A DNA stretch of 64,000 nucleotides from Cycas panzhihuaensis. Lineage: Eukaryota; Cycadophyta. The notes under the pieces were generated by a model that made no database searches, was not told the DNA's origin, and saw nothing but the letters and a program-made list of their open reading frames with translations. The stretch covers positions 249,495,741 through 249,559,740 of the forward strand of contig CM041465.1 in the NCBI GenBank assembly GCA_023213395.1, given 5' to 3'. This document shows, one piece after another, positions 21,536 to 32,748 of the stretch (position 1 is its first letter; each line of letters begins with the position of its first letter). The position numbers and the translations under genes were made by a program.

Positions 21536-22851
21536 AGGTTACGTGATTCTGAGGAGCTACTCAGTGGGCAAAAATTGGGAAATTTTTTTCCGCCAGATTG
21601 AGTACTTTCTCTACTCAAGTAGAGATTGAGGAAAGACCATCGCTTAATGCTCTCTCCACAGGGAGATTGATGAATGGAACTAGTACCATTTAGGAGTCGT
21701 GAAGGAAGGGGAAATTTTTCCCTTGGGTAACACCCAACACTTCCTTTTTCTTTCTTTGTATTCATTCAGTTCAATTAATTTATTTCAATCTTTGTGCTGG
21801 AGTCATTAGTTTAAGGGTAGATAATGCTGCTTGGCGGCTACCCTTCTCGCTCCCACCCCTCATTCCCGGGTAGATAATTGCATGTGGCAGCTACCCAAAG
21901 TAGTTAGGTACATACCCTGTATTGGGGGTCTATAAAAATTGTAGGGATTTGTTGTTTGGCTAAGTGCACCGTGGCTTTTCCGTCCCTTGCATGAAGGATT
22001 GGAGATAACACTTTTGAACCAAGCCCTAGACAGAACTTGGCTACGAAATTGCACCTCCACATACCCTTGGATATATATGAGGACCCCTATAGGATTCTTT
22101 CTCCATCTTAGCATAGGTAGGCTTGCAACCATTTATCTTTTGTGGTGCACAGGTTAGCGGTTAGCATCCAGAAGTTACTATGCCTGAACACCTTTGCACG
22201 ACTGTAGACCTTATGGAGACAGTCATTCCTCCGTAGGTAGTGCCCTGAGATATTGGGCTGAGCTATAGTATTAACAGAGAAGTTTATTGTAGAGCCTGTA
22301 GAATCAAACACTCCTCTGTCAAGTGTGTGGTAGGCTTCCTCGAAGTCAACATCGAGCCTGTGACATTGCTAGTATAGCCTAGAAAGCAAGGGTTGTAATT
22401 TTTTCAATTTTGCGCTGATTCAGAAACACCTTGAACAAGCGAGTTAGCTGAAAACGTCCATAGCAAAAAAATTACTATTAAAAGTCATGTCTTATTTCGA
22501 TTAGCACGTTGTGCTAGTCATTTTGCACTAGGTTAATTTCTGCAGATAGTTTTTACGCTTAACAATACCCCGATCGCTGGTGTCCCCCGCTGCCCAAATT
22601 TCACCTTTAAATCTCATCTATCCCATTTCTACGAGCTCTTCACACTTGTCCAAATGGACTAGGTATCTTGGTTATGTAATTTTCGGGGTCAATAGGCTAT
22701 AGACACCTCACATCCCCTTCTTTGCCCCATCTCTTCTTTGTAACATCTCCCTAGTTCTTAAATCCCATTTCTTCTTGATCTTTTCCACTTCGTATATTCC
22801 CCCGTTCTTTCTGCTTATTCCCTTCTTTGTTAAGTCAATTCTGTAGTACTG
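21536..22851 (+). other. Leader of the LTR element at 21110
   Basis: About 1.3 kb, more GC-balanced than its surroundings. It includes a short duplication, GGGTAGATAAT...GGC(A/G)GCTACCC, at about 21817-21895. No coding sequence is recognised. Confidence 0.4.
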
Positions 22852-23061
22852 ATGGCACTGACACAGGGAGAGAAAATTGCTGACTTGAACCAAGACTTGC
22901 AGAATTTCAAACAAGATGCATACAACAAACTTGACAACCTCCCGACGAAAGCAAACTTTGATTGCACTAAAGCAGAACTTCTTGAGCCGCTCAATTGGAT
23001 GCTGCAAAATTGGATGTTACAAATGGTGGTGGACAACAATCCAAGGTTGAAACTTTCATAA
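22852..23061 (+). pseudogene. Possible gag N-terminus of the LTR element at 21110
   Basis: ATG 22852 opens MALTQGEKIADLNQDLQNFK, a charged helical segment of 69 codons. Its place, after LTR, PBS and a long leader, is where gag should start. The sequence alone shows no gag domain, and the frame ends at a stop near 23061. The identification is by position. Confidence 0.3.
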
Positions 23062-23216
23062 CATTTGCAATTTTGCTCCAAACCTTGCAATTTAACCACT
23101 CAAAATTTACGACATGCATTTGATCATCTCAAATATGTGGTCACTTTCTTAAAATTCAACTGTTTACACCTCCAAAATCATTGATCTTTGGTAAAACCCT
23201 AATTGTCCAAAACTGT

Positions 23217-23230
23217 GCTCTGATATCACT
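23217..23230 (-). other. Minus-strand primer-binding site and LTR edge
   Basis: GCTCTGATATCA on the plus strand is the complement of TGATATCAGAGC, one base from the initiator-Met primer site. TGTAATGAACCC at 23231 could be the 3' edge of a minus-strand LTR. The other end of that LTR cannot be fixed. Confidence 0.45.
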
Positions 23231-23519
23231 TGTAATGAACCCAAAACCAAAATGGAAATAAAATTCTTAAATTATAATAGGAAATTACAACAAAATCATC
23301 CTTGGCCCCAAAGGTGCCAGAAGGAATAAATTCCAAATTGAAATAAATTCATGAGTTTAAAGTCGAATGAGTGAACCTTTATAGAACGATTTCCCTTAAT
23401 TATTTTAATCATATATGAAGTCGGTATTTTTCTTGGGTTACATGAATAGAACCATACTTTAATTATTTTAATCCTTTTTAATTCCATTTGAAATCCGTAT
23501 TTTTCTCAAGATGCGGGAA

Positions 23520-24700
23520 CACAACATATAATGTTCTTCACCTCGAGATCATTGGGTCCCTCAAACATCAATTCTCTCATCCTCATATTCTTCACCCCTA
23601 GTTCAATAGGTCCTTTGAACATCAATCAATCCTTGTTATTGGGTTCCTTTTACATCCCATCATTTACAAATAAGAGCTAAGCATTACACTATTGATAATT
23701 GTTACCAAAAGTACAACAACATCATTATTTATGCGGTTATATAAATTAAACTATGGTCACCTTGCATTACCTTAGAATTTGTATGCTAGTTAGAGCACAT
23801 CTCATCACGTTTTTCTTCACTATGAGAATGAAGTCTATTTAAGGATGTGACCGCCCAAAGTTTTGCATGTAGTCATAGGGGGAGAGAGTTGTGATCCTGA
23901 AATGTAGGTGGTTGAAGCAAAGGCAACACAACAACTAGACAAGTTTTTTCATCCTAGTCAAGTTGAGTTTTTTCTCATTTACAGGTAGGATTGAATGATA
24001 GTGGTAGCAAATGAATTGGCTTATAATTATGCATAAGCTAGTAATGATGAGCTGTGTATCTAAGGGATGTCCTAGCAATTGGTGGGCATAGTGGCTAGTT
24101 ACTTATGTGTCTCGGTGTATGGTTGTGTCTTATTTAGATTTCACTCTAATAATAACGATGAACTATGTATTTGAGGGACATCCTAACAACTAGCTGTTAC
24201 AACAAGTAATTACCCATGTGTTCTAGTGGATAGTCCTGTCCTTTTATAGACTTCATTCTCATAGTGAAAAAAAGAGTGATGGGTTGTGCTCTAACTAGTG
24301 TATATTCTAAAGTATATAGAGTGACCATAGTTTAATTTGTAAGGCCTCCTAAACAATGATGTAGTTGGGTTCTTGGTAATGATTGTTAGTAGTGTTATGT
24401 TTAGTTTTGATTTGTAAACAATGGGATGTACGAGGAATCTAATATTAATGATAGATTAATATTTTAGGGGCCTAGTGATCCAATGGTGAAGAACATGAGG
24501 ATGATAGAATTGATGTTAAAGGAACCTAATGATCAGTGGTGAAGAATGCTATACAAGGGTGTGTTGAAGGAGGATAGGCAACCTATAAAGGGATTGAGTA
24601 ATAGCATATGCTATATGAGGACTAGCAACCCAATATGATGATAGATGGGATGTTTGAGGAACCTAATGATAGTAGTAAAGAACATTATACTCGATAATTA
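23520..24700. repeat. Large imperfect inverted repeat
   Basis: The left arm (about 23520-23860) and the right arm (about 24230-24700) are imperfect reverse complements over most of their length. Examples are AAATTAAACTATGGTCAC (left) against GTGACCATAGTTTAATTT (right), and CTATGAGAATGAAGTCTAT against ATAGACTTCATTCTCATAG. The spacer is about 370 bp and contains a tandem repeat of about 111 bp (24045-24267). The outer right arm also holds partial repeats of GGAACCTAATGATC. Such an arrangement could come from two opposite copies of one repeat. Confidence 0.75.
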
Positions 24701-26064
24701 AGGGGAGAAGTACATTGTCAAAGTGTTATATAAAGCAGCCCTAGTCATGCCCATGATATCATTACTTTCACTTGAAAGACAATGACAACAAAGGTATTTT
24801 GTGTTACAAGGTCACTTGTAGCTCCCATGACGTTGTTAAGGAAGACTCACGATTAGCTCAAAATTTTGAGGGGGAGGAAGGAGCTAATTAGGCCATTGAA
24901 TCTTGAAAGTTTTGAACTAATTTATGCTAGTGAGGACAATCAAAGGGTTGGTGTTGGGCGAGATGTGTGTCGATAAGTCTTCACAAAATTTTGGAGCCAT
25001 TTTAATGGCATTCAAGCTTAAAAGTTTGTTGATAGTTGCAACCAAAGATTAGACAATTGTGATTAGAGATGGTGATCGTGATCCACTTATTGCAATGGGT
25101 GATGTGGCAATCTCAACCGACTTAAATCCATTGTGCATCTTTTTGCTCTATTTTGTTATTGTCTTAATATAAAGTTAATTAATGAGTCAATTAGGAGTTA
25201 GTTGGGAAACCAGTTAGGGGAAAAGCGTATAAAAGATTGAATGATATAACTGTTAGACGTTTATGAAGAGGTATATGTTGGCCCATATTTCTCTATTTAG
25301 GATGTAACATCTAATCTTTGGTTTGAGTCTAAGGTAATCTGGGCTACTATACTTTGGGCCTACATTTGGTTGTGAGGACCGGATGCAATCCACATCTTCT
25401 AAATATATGAGATTGCCTCAAGATTCGTGTGCAATGTATGATTGGTTCTGTGATGGTTTCATGATGGCATTTTTAGTGTGCTTTCTACTTTGCCTGATTC
25501 ATAAAACTTCCACAAAAGGACAAAATATGAAGTGCACAAATCATAAATTGATCAATCAAAAGCCAATACAACTGTGGAAATTTTAGTATGTCAAAACAAC
25601 ATGATAGGCATTTTCCAAGAGGTAGTATTTTTCATTGAACAACATACAACTAGAGCCTCTAGCTTCTTAGCAAATGCAAAGACATAAGGTAATACTACCT
25701 GCATCTTAAATGAATCTAATATTAACAATTGTAGTTGTGAAAAGCTTACATGCACCAAAGTGTACATTGTCCATCTCATTTCATTTATTCTTTTCTACAT
25801 TACTCTTAAGGCTTGTAGCAAATAGGTTGAGTCAATATCATCATATGTAATTATGAGGAATACATGGTAACATATTAACATGCACACCATGGGATAGAAT
25901 AACACTCTTGGCACAATAAAATTATGAGGTGTGTGGGACCATACATTTCCATAAGTTTAAAGTTTTGAGCGGTATCTATATGTTAATTTTCAATTGTTTA
26001 TTATTTTAATTCATTTCATTGTAATTCTTATTATCATGATAAAACTTCAATAAATTTTCACTTT

Positions 26065-26066
<2 letters not shown>
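24701..26066. other. Unassigned region
   Basis: About 1.4 kb with no recognised coding domain or terminal repeats. Short open frames only. Confidence 0.5.

Positions 26067-26100
<34 letters not shown>
26067..26100. repeat. (AT)n microsatellite
   Basis: A pure AT dinucleotide run of about 34 bp followed by GTATGTATAT. Confidence 0.95.
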
Positions 26101-26108
<8 letters not shown>

Positions 26109-26187
26109 ATGGTTGAAAAATGGATGCTTCTACATATTGAAAGAATTCCAAGCTGAGAAGTTTACAACAAAAAAAAACTAGGGAGAG

Positions 26188-27230
26188 AACATCAACCCCA
26201 CCATTCCTTGGATGAGCTCAGAGCAAAGAGAACTTGTAGACTTGGCAGCTTTGAAAGCACAAGTCTACCTGCAAAGTGGGAACATCTAAAACTTGAAGAA
26301 AGCTACTGACCAACTGCAGGCATGGGGTAAATTTAGAGGTTGCTAGGCTCAACAAACCATAAGAGAACTTGCCACATACACCATAGGCAATGGTCGAGCT
26401 TCAGAGGGTAGACAAACACAGACATCCAATTCAAACTGTGGTGGATGGTTACATAGGACTATAGTCCTACTGACCTTGTGAACCAGATAAATGGCAATTC
26501 ACTGTGGGCACCACCAAACTTTGAAGTAGACAGTTGACACCACCTAAAATAAGGCCCACATGCATGGGCCATGCTCCAAAGGCTACTAGACACCAAAAAC
26601 CACATAATATGTAGACTTGAATCTTGAGACCAGAGGCAAAGCCAAGGGCATTCGCCTGAGATACAAAAAATATTGACTGGGTTTCACTCCCCTAACCTTA
26701 GCGAATTGAATGAGCAAGTAGTTGTTACCATACACTGGCAGTCCTCTAAAATACTGACCATAGGCCAAGCATGGAGGTAGTAAGCTAATTGACGTCTGTG
26801 TTGAACTGTTGTCCTTCACATGACTTGGCGTAGACATCCACAAAGTCCTTTTGTTCGTAGTAGTCGTCAATGGAGCCCACGTCTGATATGACCTCCTCAC
26901 AGGGGCACCACTTTAAGCTATGACAGTCATAATAGACTATGTTCAGAGAGAGAACGGTGTGTAGACCCTACATGTCTTCAATGAGAAAATGACAGCTACC
27001 ACATAGCCAATCTTAGAAATGCGAGTTGGAGAGCTAACTCTCACTCCATGTCTTTTGCCCAACAAGAGGGCATCATAACTACAAATGGAAGAAAAGAAGA
27101 ACCCAGGTGTCAAAGACGTCGAAACAGAAGAAAATGGCAAAACCGTAATTGCTAGCAACGAATCCACTTGAAGACATTCTTCACCCTCCACTTTCACTAT
27201 ATTTCACTTTCATTATAAAATGGACTTTAT
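26188..27230. other. Possible decayed coding region, strand uncertain
   Basis: On the plus strand one frame reads through about 1 kb with about 20 in-frame stops but few frameshifts, for example TIPWMSSEQRELVDLAALKA and later MEEKKNPGVKDVETEENGKT. On the minus strand two long open pieces (27197-26943 and 26900-26586) lie in one frame. Neither gives a domain I recognise. It is probably an old repeat or pseudogene. Confidence 0.25.
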
Positions 27231-27283
27231 TTTATATAAATAATTATTATAATTTTGTTGGAAAATTTATCAAATGGTCATGA

Positions 27284-27303
27284 CACACACATGCATGTGT
27301 GTG
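27284..27303. repeat. Perfect 20-bp palindrome in a purine-pyrimidine tract
   Basis: CACACACATGCATGTGTGTG equals its own reverse complement. It sits in an alternating purine-pyrimidine stretch running to about 27330, a sequence type able to form a cruciform or Z-DNA. Confidence 0.9.
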
Positions 27304-27568
27304 CTTGTGTGCATGCACGCACATGTGCGCTTATGCGACAATGATTAGTAGTAGTGATGCTCCAGTGACATTGATGAAAAAATAAATATTTATACATGTT
27401 TCAATGGCAATGGTGACTAGTGACAATGATGCTTTAGTATATGCAAAATGAAATGTGTCAAATAAATATGGATTTATGTTTCAATGATGATGGTGACCAA
27501 TGGTAGGGATGCTTCAATGGCATTGATAGAACTAACACCAAACCCGATATATAGTAATAATAATGTAG

Positions 27569-28032
27569 TGTGACAAAATTGGATAGATTCTATCTACGTT
27601 TTGTGCATGGATGCATTGGATGCACTATAAATACAATGAGATTTTATGATATTATAAAAAATGTGAAACATGCTCTTACATAAGCAATATCTACAAGAAC
27701 GACATTTGGTCTACAAGTAACTCGAATGGAGAGATGCGTAATAGCAAATAGTTTGGGAGCCTAGTCACAAAAGAAAGATTCCTGCTTGTTATGTATTAAA
27801 GTCACTAAGCTTTAGGTAGTTATTAAATAATATTAATTGGAATATTAGAATAGGTAGTAAGTCATGTTTTGATAGGATGTCTCTTGGAAACATATAAATA
27901 AGCAATGCGCTAAGACACTAAGTATTAGGTATTGTTGTCTTGAAATAATCAATGGCTATTGAAGTCATTTAGCTCCTTGTATTGACATTGATTTGTTATT
28001 GCCTAAGTTTTGAAACAAGCGGTATTAGAGTC
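27569..28032 (+). repeat. Possible LTR with PBS-like end
   Basis: TGTGACAAAATTGG at 27569 and TTTTGAAACA ending near 28017 could be LTR ends. ACTATAAATA at about 27623 is TATA-like, and CGGTATTAGAGTC (28020-28032) resembles a primer site. There is no second copy, and the PBS-like bases also overlap the end of the minus-strand gypsy protease remnant, so this is weak. Confidence 0.3.
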
Positions 28033-28035
28033 CGA

Positions 28036-28600
28036 TTCATCCCAAATGTCCCAATTATCCTTCATTGTTGGTTTCCTAGGACCACATTAACTCTAGCAAC
28101 ATCCATTACACAAAAGTTTTCTATGATAATTATGTCTCCCACATTAAGCTTAATGTTTTATGGTATGCCTTGTTCTGAAATTACCTTTTTGCCTCTAACC
28201 CATTCTTGGAAACGAGGTATCCTTGATGGAAAAAGTCTCAAGTGTTGTTGTAAATTTATTAACAAAATTATTAGTGTTGCCAGGGTCAACTAAAATAATG
28301 ACAAGTTGCTCCTAATTGAATCCTTGTAATTTTAATGTATCTAGATTGATGACACCTATCACAACTAACGAAGACATTTGAGGTATGTCATGTTCCAAGC
28401 TGGGTATCCCCTTTTCAACCAGCTTTAGTTCTGCTTTAGGTTCATCATCACCACTTGTCTCATCGCCCTCGTTTGGGTTCAACTCAATAGTGTAAAGTTG
28501 GTTCTTGTTGCGTTTACACCCTAGGTTCCATTTCTTAGCACATTTGAAACAAACATCCTTTCATTAGAGTTGATCTTGATCTACCTTGCATTATTGAAAT
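28036..28600 (-). pseudogene. gypsy nucleocapsid motif and protease (broken)
   Basis: VCFKCAKKWNLGCKRNKNQL corresponds to the chromovirus CFRCAEKWTPNHKC block, with the His replaced. Then QLVIILVDPGNTNNFVNKF matches the protease active site LIDPGSTHNF of the element at 54220. After a frameshift FCVMDVARVNVVLGNQQ and IIGTFGMN match FYVLDVGGVDVVLGSEW and LGTFEMN there. It is a decayed relative of that chromovirus. Confidence 0.75.
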
Positions 28601-29232
28601 ACTAGTTGAGTTAGCTTATTAGGTTTGATTGCATGTAGGTTTGCTCAAGCAAATGGAAGAATGCACATGCCTAATTTGGTCCAATGTTGATAGGTGATCT
28701 TGTCCTCATATAAGTGGCCCAACTGCATTGCCTTGTTTATATTTTGGGGATTAGCCATCTTAACATCCATTTAAATTTCCACGTTCAAGCCATCAACACA
28801 TAATTGGATCAACCTGTTAGTAGGGATGTCCTATGCTATGTATGCGAGTCTAGTAAAAACCTCATTATACTTGTCTATTGAATTTGATTGTTTTGATCTT
28901 CTTAACTCATGATAATTATCTTGATTAGTGGTCATTTCAAACATGTCCATGAATAGGGTTACAAATTCTTCCTAGGGCAGTAACTAACCCTGATACTTGG
29001 TTCTATTGAGGCTTTGGCACTGTTTATATGTAATATGGTCCATGTGTAGTGTTGCAAGTTGGACGTGGTTGTCTTGGTCAATCTCCATAATGTGAAAGTA
29101 CTATTCCTATTGTTGAATCCGCACTCTAGATCATGAGACTTTTGCTTAATGTTGAATCATTGAATTGTAATGTTTTCCCACTTTTGTTTTTCTTTTCCAT
29201 CTATATTGACTGAAGTTAGTTGAATCTAATTA

Positions 29233-29946
29233 CCTTTTGTTCTTGTGAGGACAAGCTCTAATAGTTGAGATACTTTTGTATAGGTTTGTTGACTAGATTC
29301 CCCTGGTGGTGTTTTATTTTTTATGAGTGATCTTTGACTTGTTGACGATTCTTATTAGGAGATTTGCTGCTCCTTCATTGTTAGATTCTAGCATGCCCTT
29401 TTTCTTTGTATAGCCCTCTATAATTATAGTCAACTTTTCAAGTGCCTTCTTCAATATGCCTTCCATTAGCTCATCGGTTTCCCTCACTAACTGTTTCACA
29501 ACATAAGCAATAGGCCCCTTTTGTTCTTGTGAGGACAAGCTCTAATAGTTGAGATAGCCCTCTATAATTATAGTCAACGTTTCAAGCGCCTTCTTCAATA
29601 TGCCTTCCATTAGCTCACTGATTTCCCTCACTAACTGTTTCGCAACATAAGCAATAGGCCCCTTTTGTTCTTGTGAGGACAAGCTCTAATAGTTGAGATA
29701 CTTTTGTATAGGTTTGTTGACTAGATTCCCCTGGTGGTGTTTTATTTTTTATGAGTGATCTTTGGCTTGTTGACGATTCTTATTAGGAGATTTGCTGCTC
29801 CTTCATTGTTAGATTCTAGCATGTCCTTTTTCTTTGTATCGCCCTCTCTAATTATAGTCAACCTTTCAAGCGCCTTCTTCAATATGCTTTCCATTAGCTC
29901 GTTGGTTTCCCTCACTCACTGTTTCATAACATAAGCAATAGGCCCC
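29233..29946. repeat. Tandem triplication, 284 / 144 / 284 bp
   Basis: Units start CCTTTTGTTCTTGTGAGGAC at 29233, 29517 and 29661. The first and third are full length and nearly identical. The middle one lacks about 140 bp, from after GTTGAGATA to GCCCTCTATAATTATAG. The units cover the gag N-terminal segment. Confidence 0.92.
29314..29538 (-). pseudogene. gypsy gag N-terminal segment
   Basis: An open stretch of 74 codons, MSSQEQKGPIAYVVKQLVRE then ELMEGILKKALEKLTIIIEG. It lies upstream of the protease on the same strand, as gag should. The DNA encoding it is part of a tandem triplication, so the same peptide is repeated in broken form to the right. Confidence 0.5.
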
Positions 29947-30949
29947 ACATGAAGTCCTGATGTCTATTGATTTCTTCTTTGTTCTAGTTTTCGTACTTGG
30001 CTTCCATGATGGTTTCTTGACTTACACAATTAATGATTCAATAGATAGACGAAAAATCAAGGGTAATGCCCTTTGCTATTGAATCACAACCCCTCCAAAC
30101 CTTTTAGTATAGAATGAATTTTTGTGAGTTCTCAAACGATACGTGTACAATTCTCAGATGAAAAGAAAACACAATTCTTAAACGACATAGGTGAACTTCT
30201 TGCCACAATAACCCACTTGTTTCCCACAATCAAAACTTTTACTAACTATTAATCTCATTTGAATGGGAGAATAAAGAACATTCTAATTTAAATATTAAAA
30301 TAGAACCCTAGGAATCAACGAGTATTTGGGTACTTCCCTATATGCTACCCCGCTTTCAAGATTTCATAGGCATCACTTTAGTGGGAGCTTTTGGCTAACA
30401 AGGAGGAATAGTGGCATCAACTATGGAATGAGGGTCAAAAGTGGATGGTGAAGAGTTGTCGTTGACATGCTTGCTTTTCTACTATTCGAACCCTCTGTGT
30501 TGGTTGATTCCATGCTACTAGCCTACCCTTCCATCTACTACGTACTTGTTTGCCTTGGGACCCTCTTGAATCAGAGCCAACTTAGAGGAAAATGGGAGAA
30601 AGTGGAGAATGGCTAAGTAGGAGTCAATTCATGGTTCATGTTTCTATTTGGAAGATCAACATAGAAAATGGGAAGGAAGATAAATGTGAAGTGGATTTAA
30701 ACCCTAACATGAGGAAGTTCAAAGGAGAGAAGCGTTGAAAAATTGATTCAACCCTTAACATGAGGAAACCATTGGAGGTTTAAAGGGAAGAAAGCAAGTG
30801 CAAAACTAATTAAAACCCTAATATGAGGAAACTAAGATGCAATATGGAGACACAAGTTGTTAGGAGGTCGATGGATTGGATTGAGAGGTGCTAGTGAAGA
30901 AGGAGACTCACAGGTATGGTAGTGTGGGCAAAGCCCAAACTTGCTATGC
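29947..30949. other. Unassigned region with a degenerate tandem repeat
   Basis: No gene recognised. At about 30690-30840 three degenerate units of about 55-60 bp share AACCCTAA(C/T)ATGAGGAAA. Confidence 0.5.
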
Positions 30950-31097
30950 TAACACTTTTAGCATGAAGCATGGCCATTATGAGTTCAAAGTGGTGCCCTT
31001 TGCTCTTATAAATGCTTTAGCTACATTTCAAGTAGCAATGAATAAGGTGCTAGCCCCATTCCTACAAAAATTTGCCTTACTTTTCTTTGATGATGTA
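30950..31097 (+). pseudogene. Ty3/gypsy RT fragment
   Basis: FSMKHGHYEFKVVPFALINA then LATFQVAMNKVLAPFLQKFA and LLFFDDV. This is the palm of a gypsy RT including the FFDD active site, and closely parallels AFSTHYGHYEFKVMPFGLTN in the element at 54220. The match ends right after the active site. It is on the opposite strand to the gag-protease remnant at 28036-29946, so the two are not parts of one simple element. Confidence 0.85.
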
Positions 31098-32473
31098 TAA
31101 TGTTCCTAATTGTCAAGTTCACCTATGTATCTCTACTATTGTTTTTGTGGCATCTAGAAAAGGATATCTAGATAATACAACTTGTTTTGGTTGTAGCTTG
31201 TATGTGGTTGTGATAAGCAATAAGCTTATCTATAACCATTCATTGCTAATGATTTTTTTTGATCTCTACTTTGTATCCTAGTAAAAAATGCATAAGCCTC
31301 TTGATTTTGTATTTTATGGTTAATCATGCATATTTCAAGAGTATGACAAAGTGTTTTGAACTCAAGTTGCTTTTTGCCCCTACTTTTCTTTATTATCAAC
31401 AAATAAAGTGTAGTAATAATATGTGGGGTGTTTTTAGTTTTCTTTGAGTAGTCAACTATGGATTATCTATAGGTCAGGTGCTGGGTTAAGGTTTAGGTTA
31501 GATCTGTGAGTCGTGCTCTTTTATAAGGAAACTTGTATAAGTAGCTTCTATTAGGATTTATTGTAACCATCACTTGATTTTAGATTGTATCTTTTCATGG
31601 ATGGATTCTACTTTGTAATAGAATGATCTTTCAATGGTATAATTTTTGTATGGAGCAAAGTTATGTCTTTGGATATGTGGATCAATTAGTTTCCTATAAC
31701 ACATCTCTTTTGTATTGGTTCATCATAAGCGAATGATATTGTGTGCTTTTACATGTTTTGGAGATTGCAATTCACATCATTATTCTTGGATATGTGGATC
31801 AATTGGTTTGCTATGACACACCTTTTTTGTATTGGTTTATTGTAAATGGATGATCTTGGCTACTTTTACATGTTTTAGGGATTGTAATTTGCATTAGTGT
31901 TCATGGCCTTCATAGAGGGGTTTCGTGCCTAATAGGTAGTATCAATGTAGATGTGGCAATGGTAGAGCATTGCTAAAGGGCTAGATGGCGGTAAGTTTAT
32001 CGACAATTTAAAGAGAGTCAATCATATGGCAAGATTTTAATTATCAAGCATAATAATTTTAGCCATGGCAAACATGTGGGTTGTTAGAAGAGATTTCCAG
32101 TTGGTGGTGGTGGATAAAATCAAAAAAATGGGATTAAAGGAGATTTAAGGAGTCCAACTATCTAACATTGTCTACATTTGATATTTCAAAGTTTATACAA
32201 TTGGTGATAGAGGAGTTGAAGTTGAAAAGATGTATCCTTGCTAGGTAAGGTGTTATGAACCCATTTTTGATTAGTTATATATAATTTGTAGTCGTGAATT
32301 AAGGTTTATGTTATCCACTTTTTGCATTAGTCACCTAGTTGATATTAGGTGAGCTTAGATGCATAGAGATTTGTGTAAAGCTTGTAGGAGAAGCTAAGGT
32401 CAATGTATAGCTTATAAGAGAAGTTAAAGTTAACAAATAGCTTGTAAGAGAAGCTACTAAACAAAGGAAGGTA
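31098..32473. other. Unassigned region with a ~119-bp tandem duplication
   Basis: No coding domain seen. Around 31667-31905 a unit beginning TTGGATATGTGGATCAATT and including TTTGTATTGGTT occurs twice, about 119 bp apart. Confidence 0.55.
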
Positions 32474-32478
32474 TTATA

Positions 32479-32732
32479 TGTTAAAAATAATATTCATTCT
32501 AATTGTACATATCCTTATATTTTTGTATTTTAGATGTAACTCTATTATGTACCATAGATATTTTTCAGTTCATTGTTATAAACTCTAGTGAGCTCTTTTA
32601 GCAAGTCACACATGATGGATAAATGTCATTCATGCATATTATTGGTTTTTGTATATGTCAACCATACTTCATGCAATGGATTAAGGCAAAATATTTCATT
32701 CTTTGTGTGTGTTGGTATCTTTGAATTTAACA
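32479..32732 (+). repeat. 5' LTR of copia element 3
   Basis: It starts TGTTAAAAATAATATTC and ends GAATTTAACA. It matches 39561-39812 along its length with scattered substitutions. Confidence 0.95.
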
Positions 32733-32748
32733 TGGTATCAAAGCAAGG
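32733..32748 (+). other. Primer-binding site of copia element 3
   Basis: TGGTATCAAAGCAAGG directly follows the LTR; 11 of the first 12 bases match the initiator-Met tRNA site. Confidence 0.9.

Larger units (their letters stand above)
28036..29946 (-). mobile_element. Ty3/gypsy gag-protease remnant, minus strand
   Basis: Read on the minus strand, gag N-terminal sequence (29946-29314), a gag body, a nucleocapsid Cys motif (about 28575-28530) and a protease (about 28330-28036) follow in order. The motifs resemble those of the chromovirus at 54220-60708. RT and integrase are missing. Stops and frameshifts are many. Confidence 0.75.

Noticed and set aside
23231-23688. A solo LTR with TGTAATG...CATTACA ends
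   Set aside because: The ends look good, but the inverted repeat arm runs straight through 23688, so that is not a boundary. Only the PBS-side edge at 23231 is kept as tentative.
30690-30840. AAACCCTAA motifs as telomere-like repeats
   Set aside because: They occur once per ~55-60-bp degenerate unit, not as consecutive heptamers.
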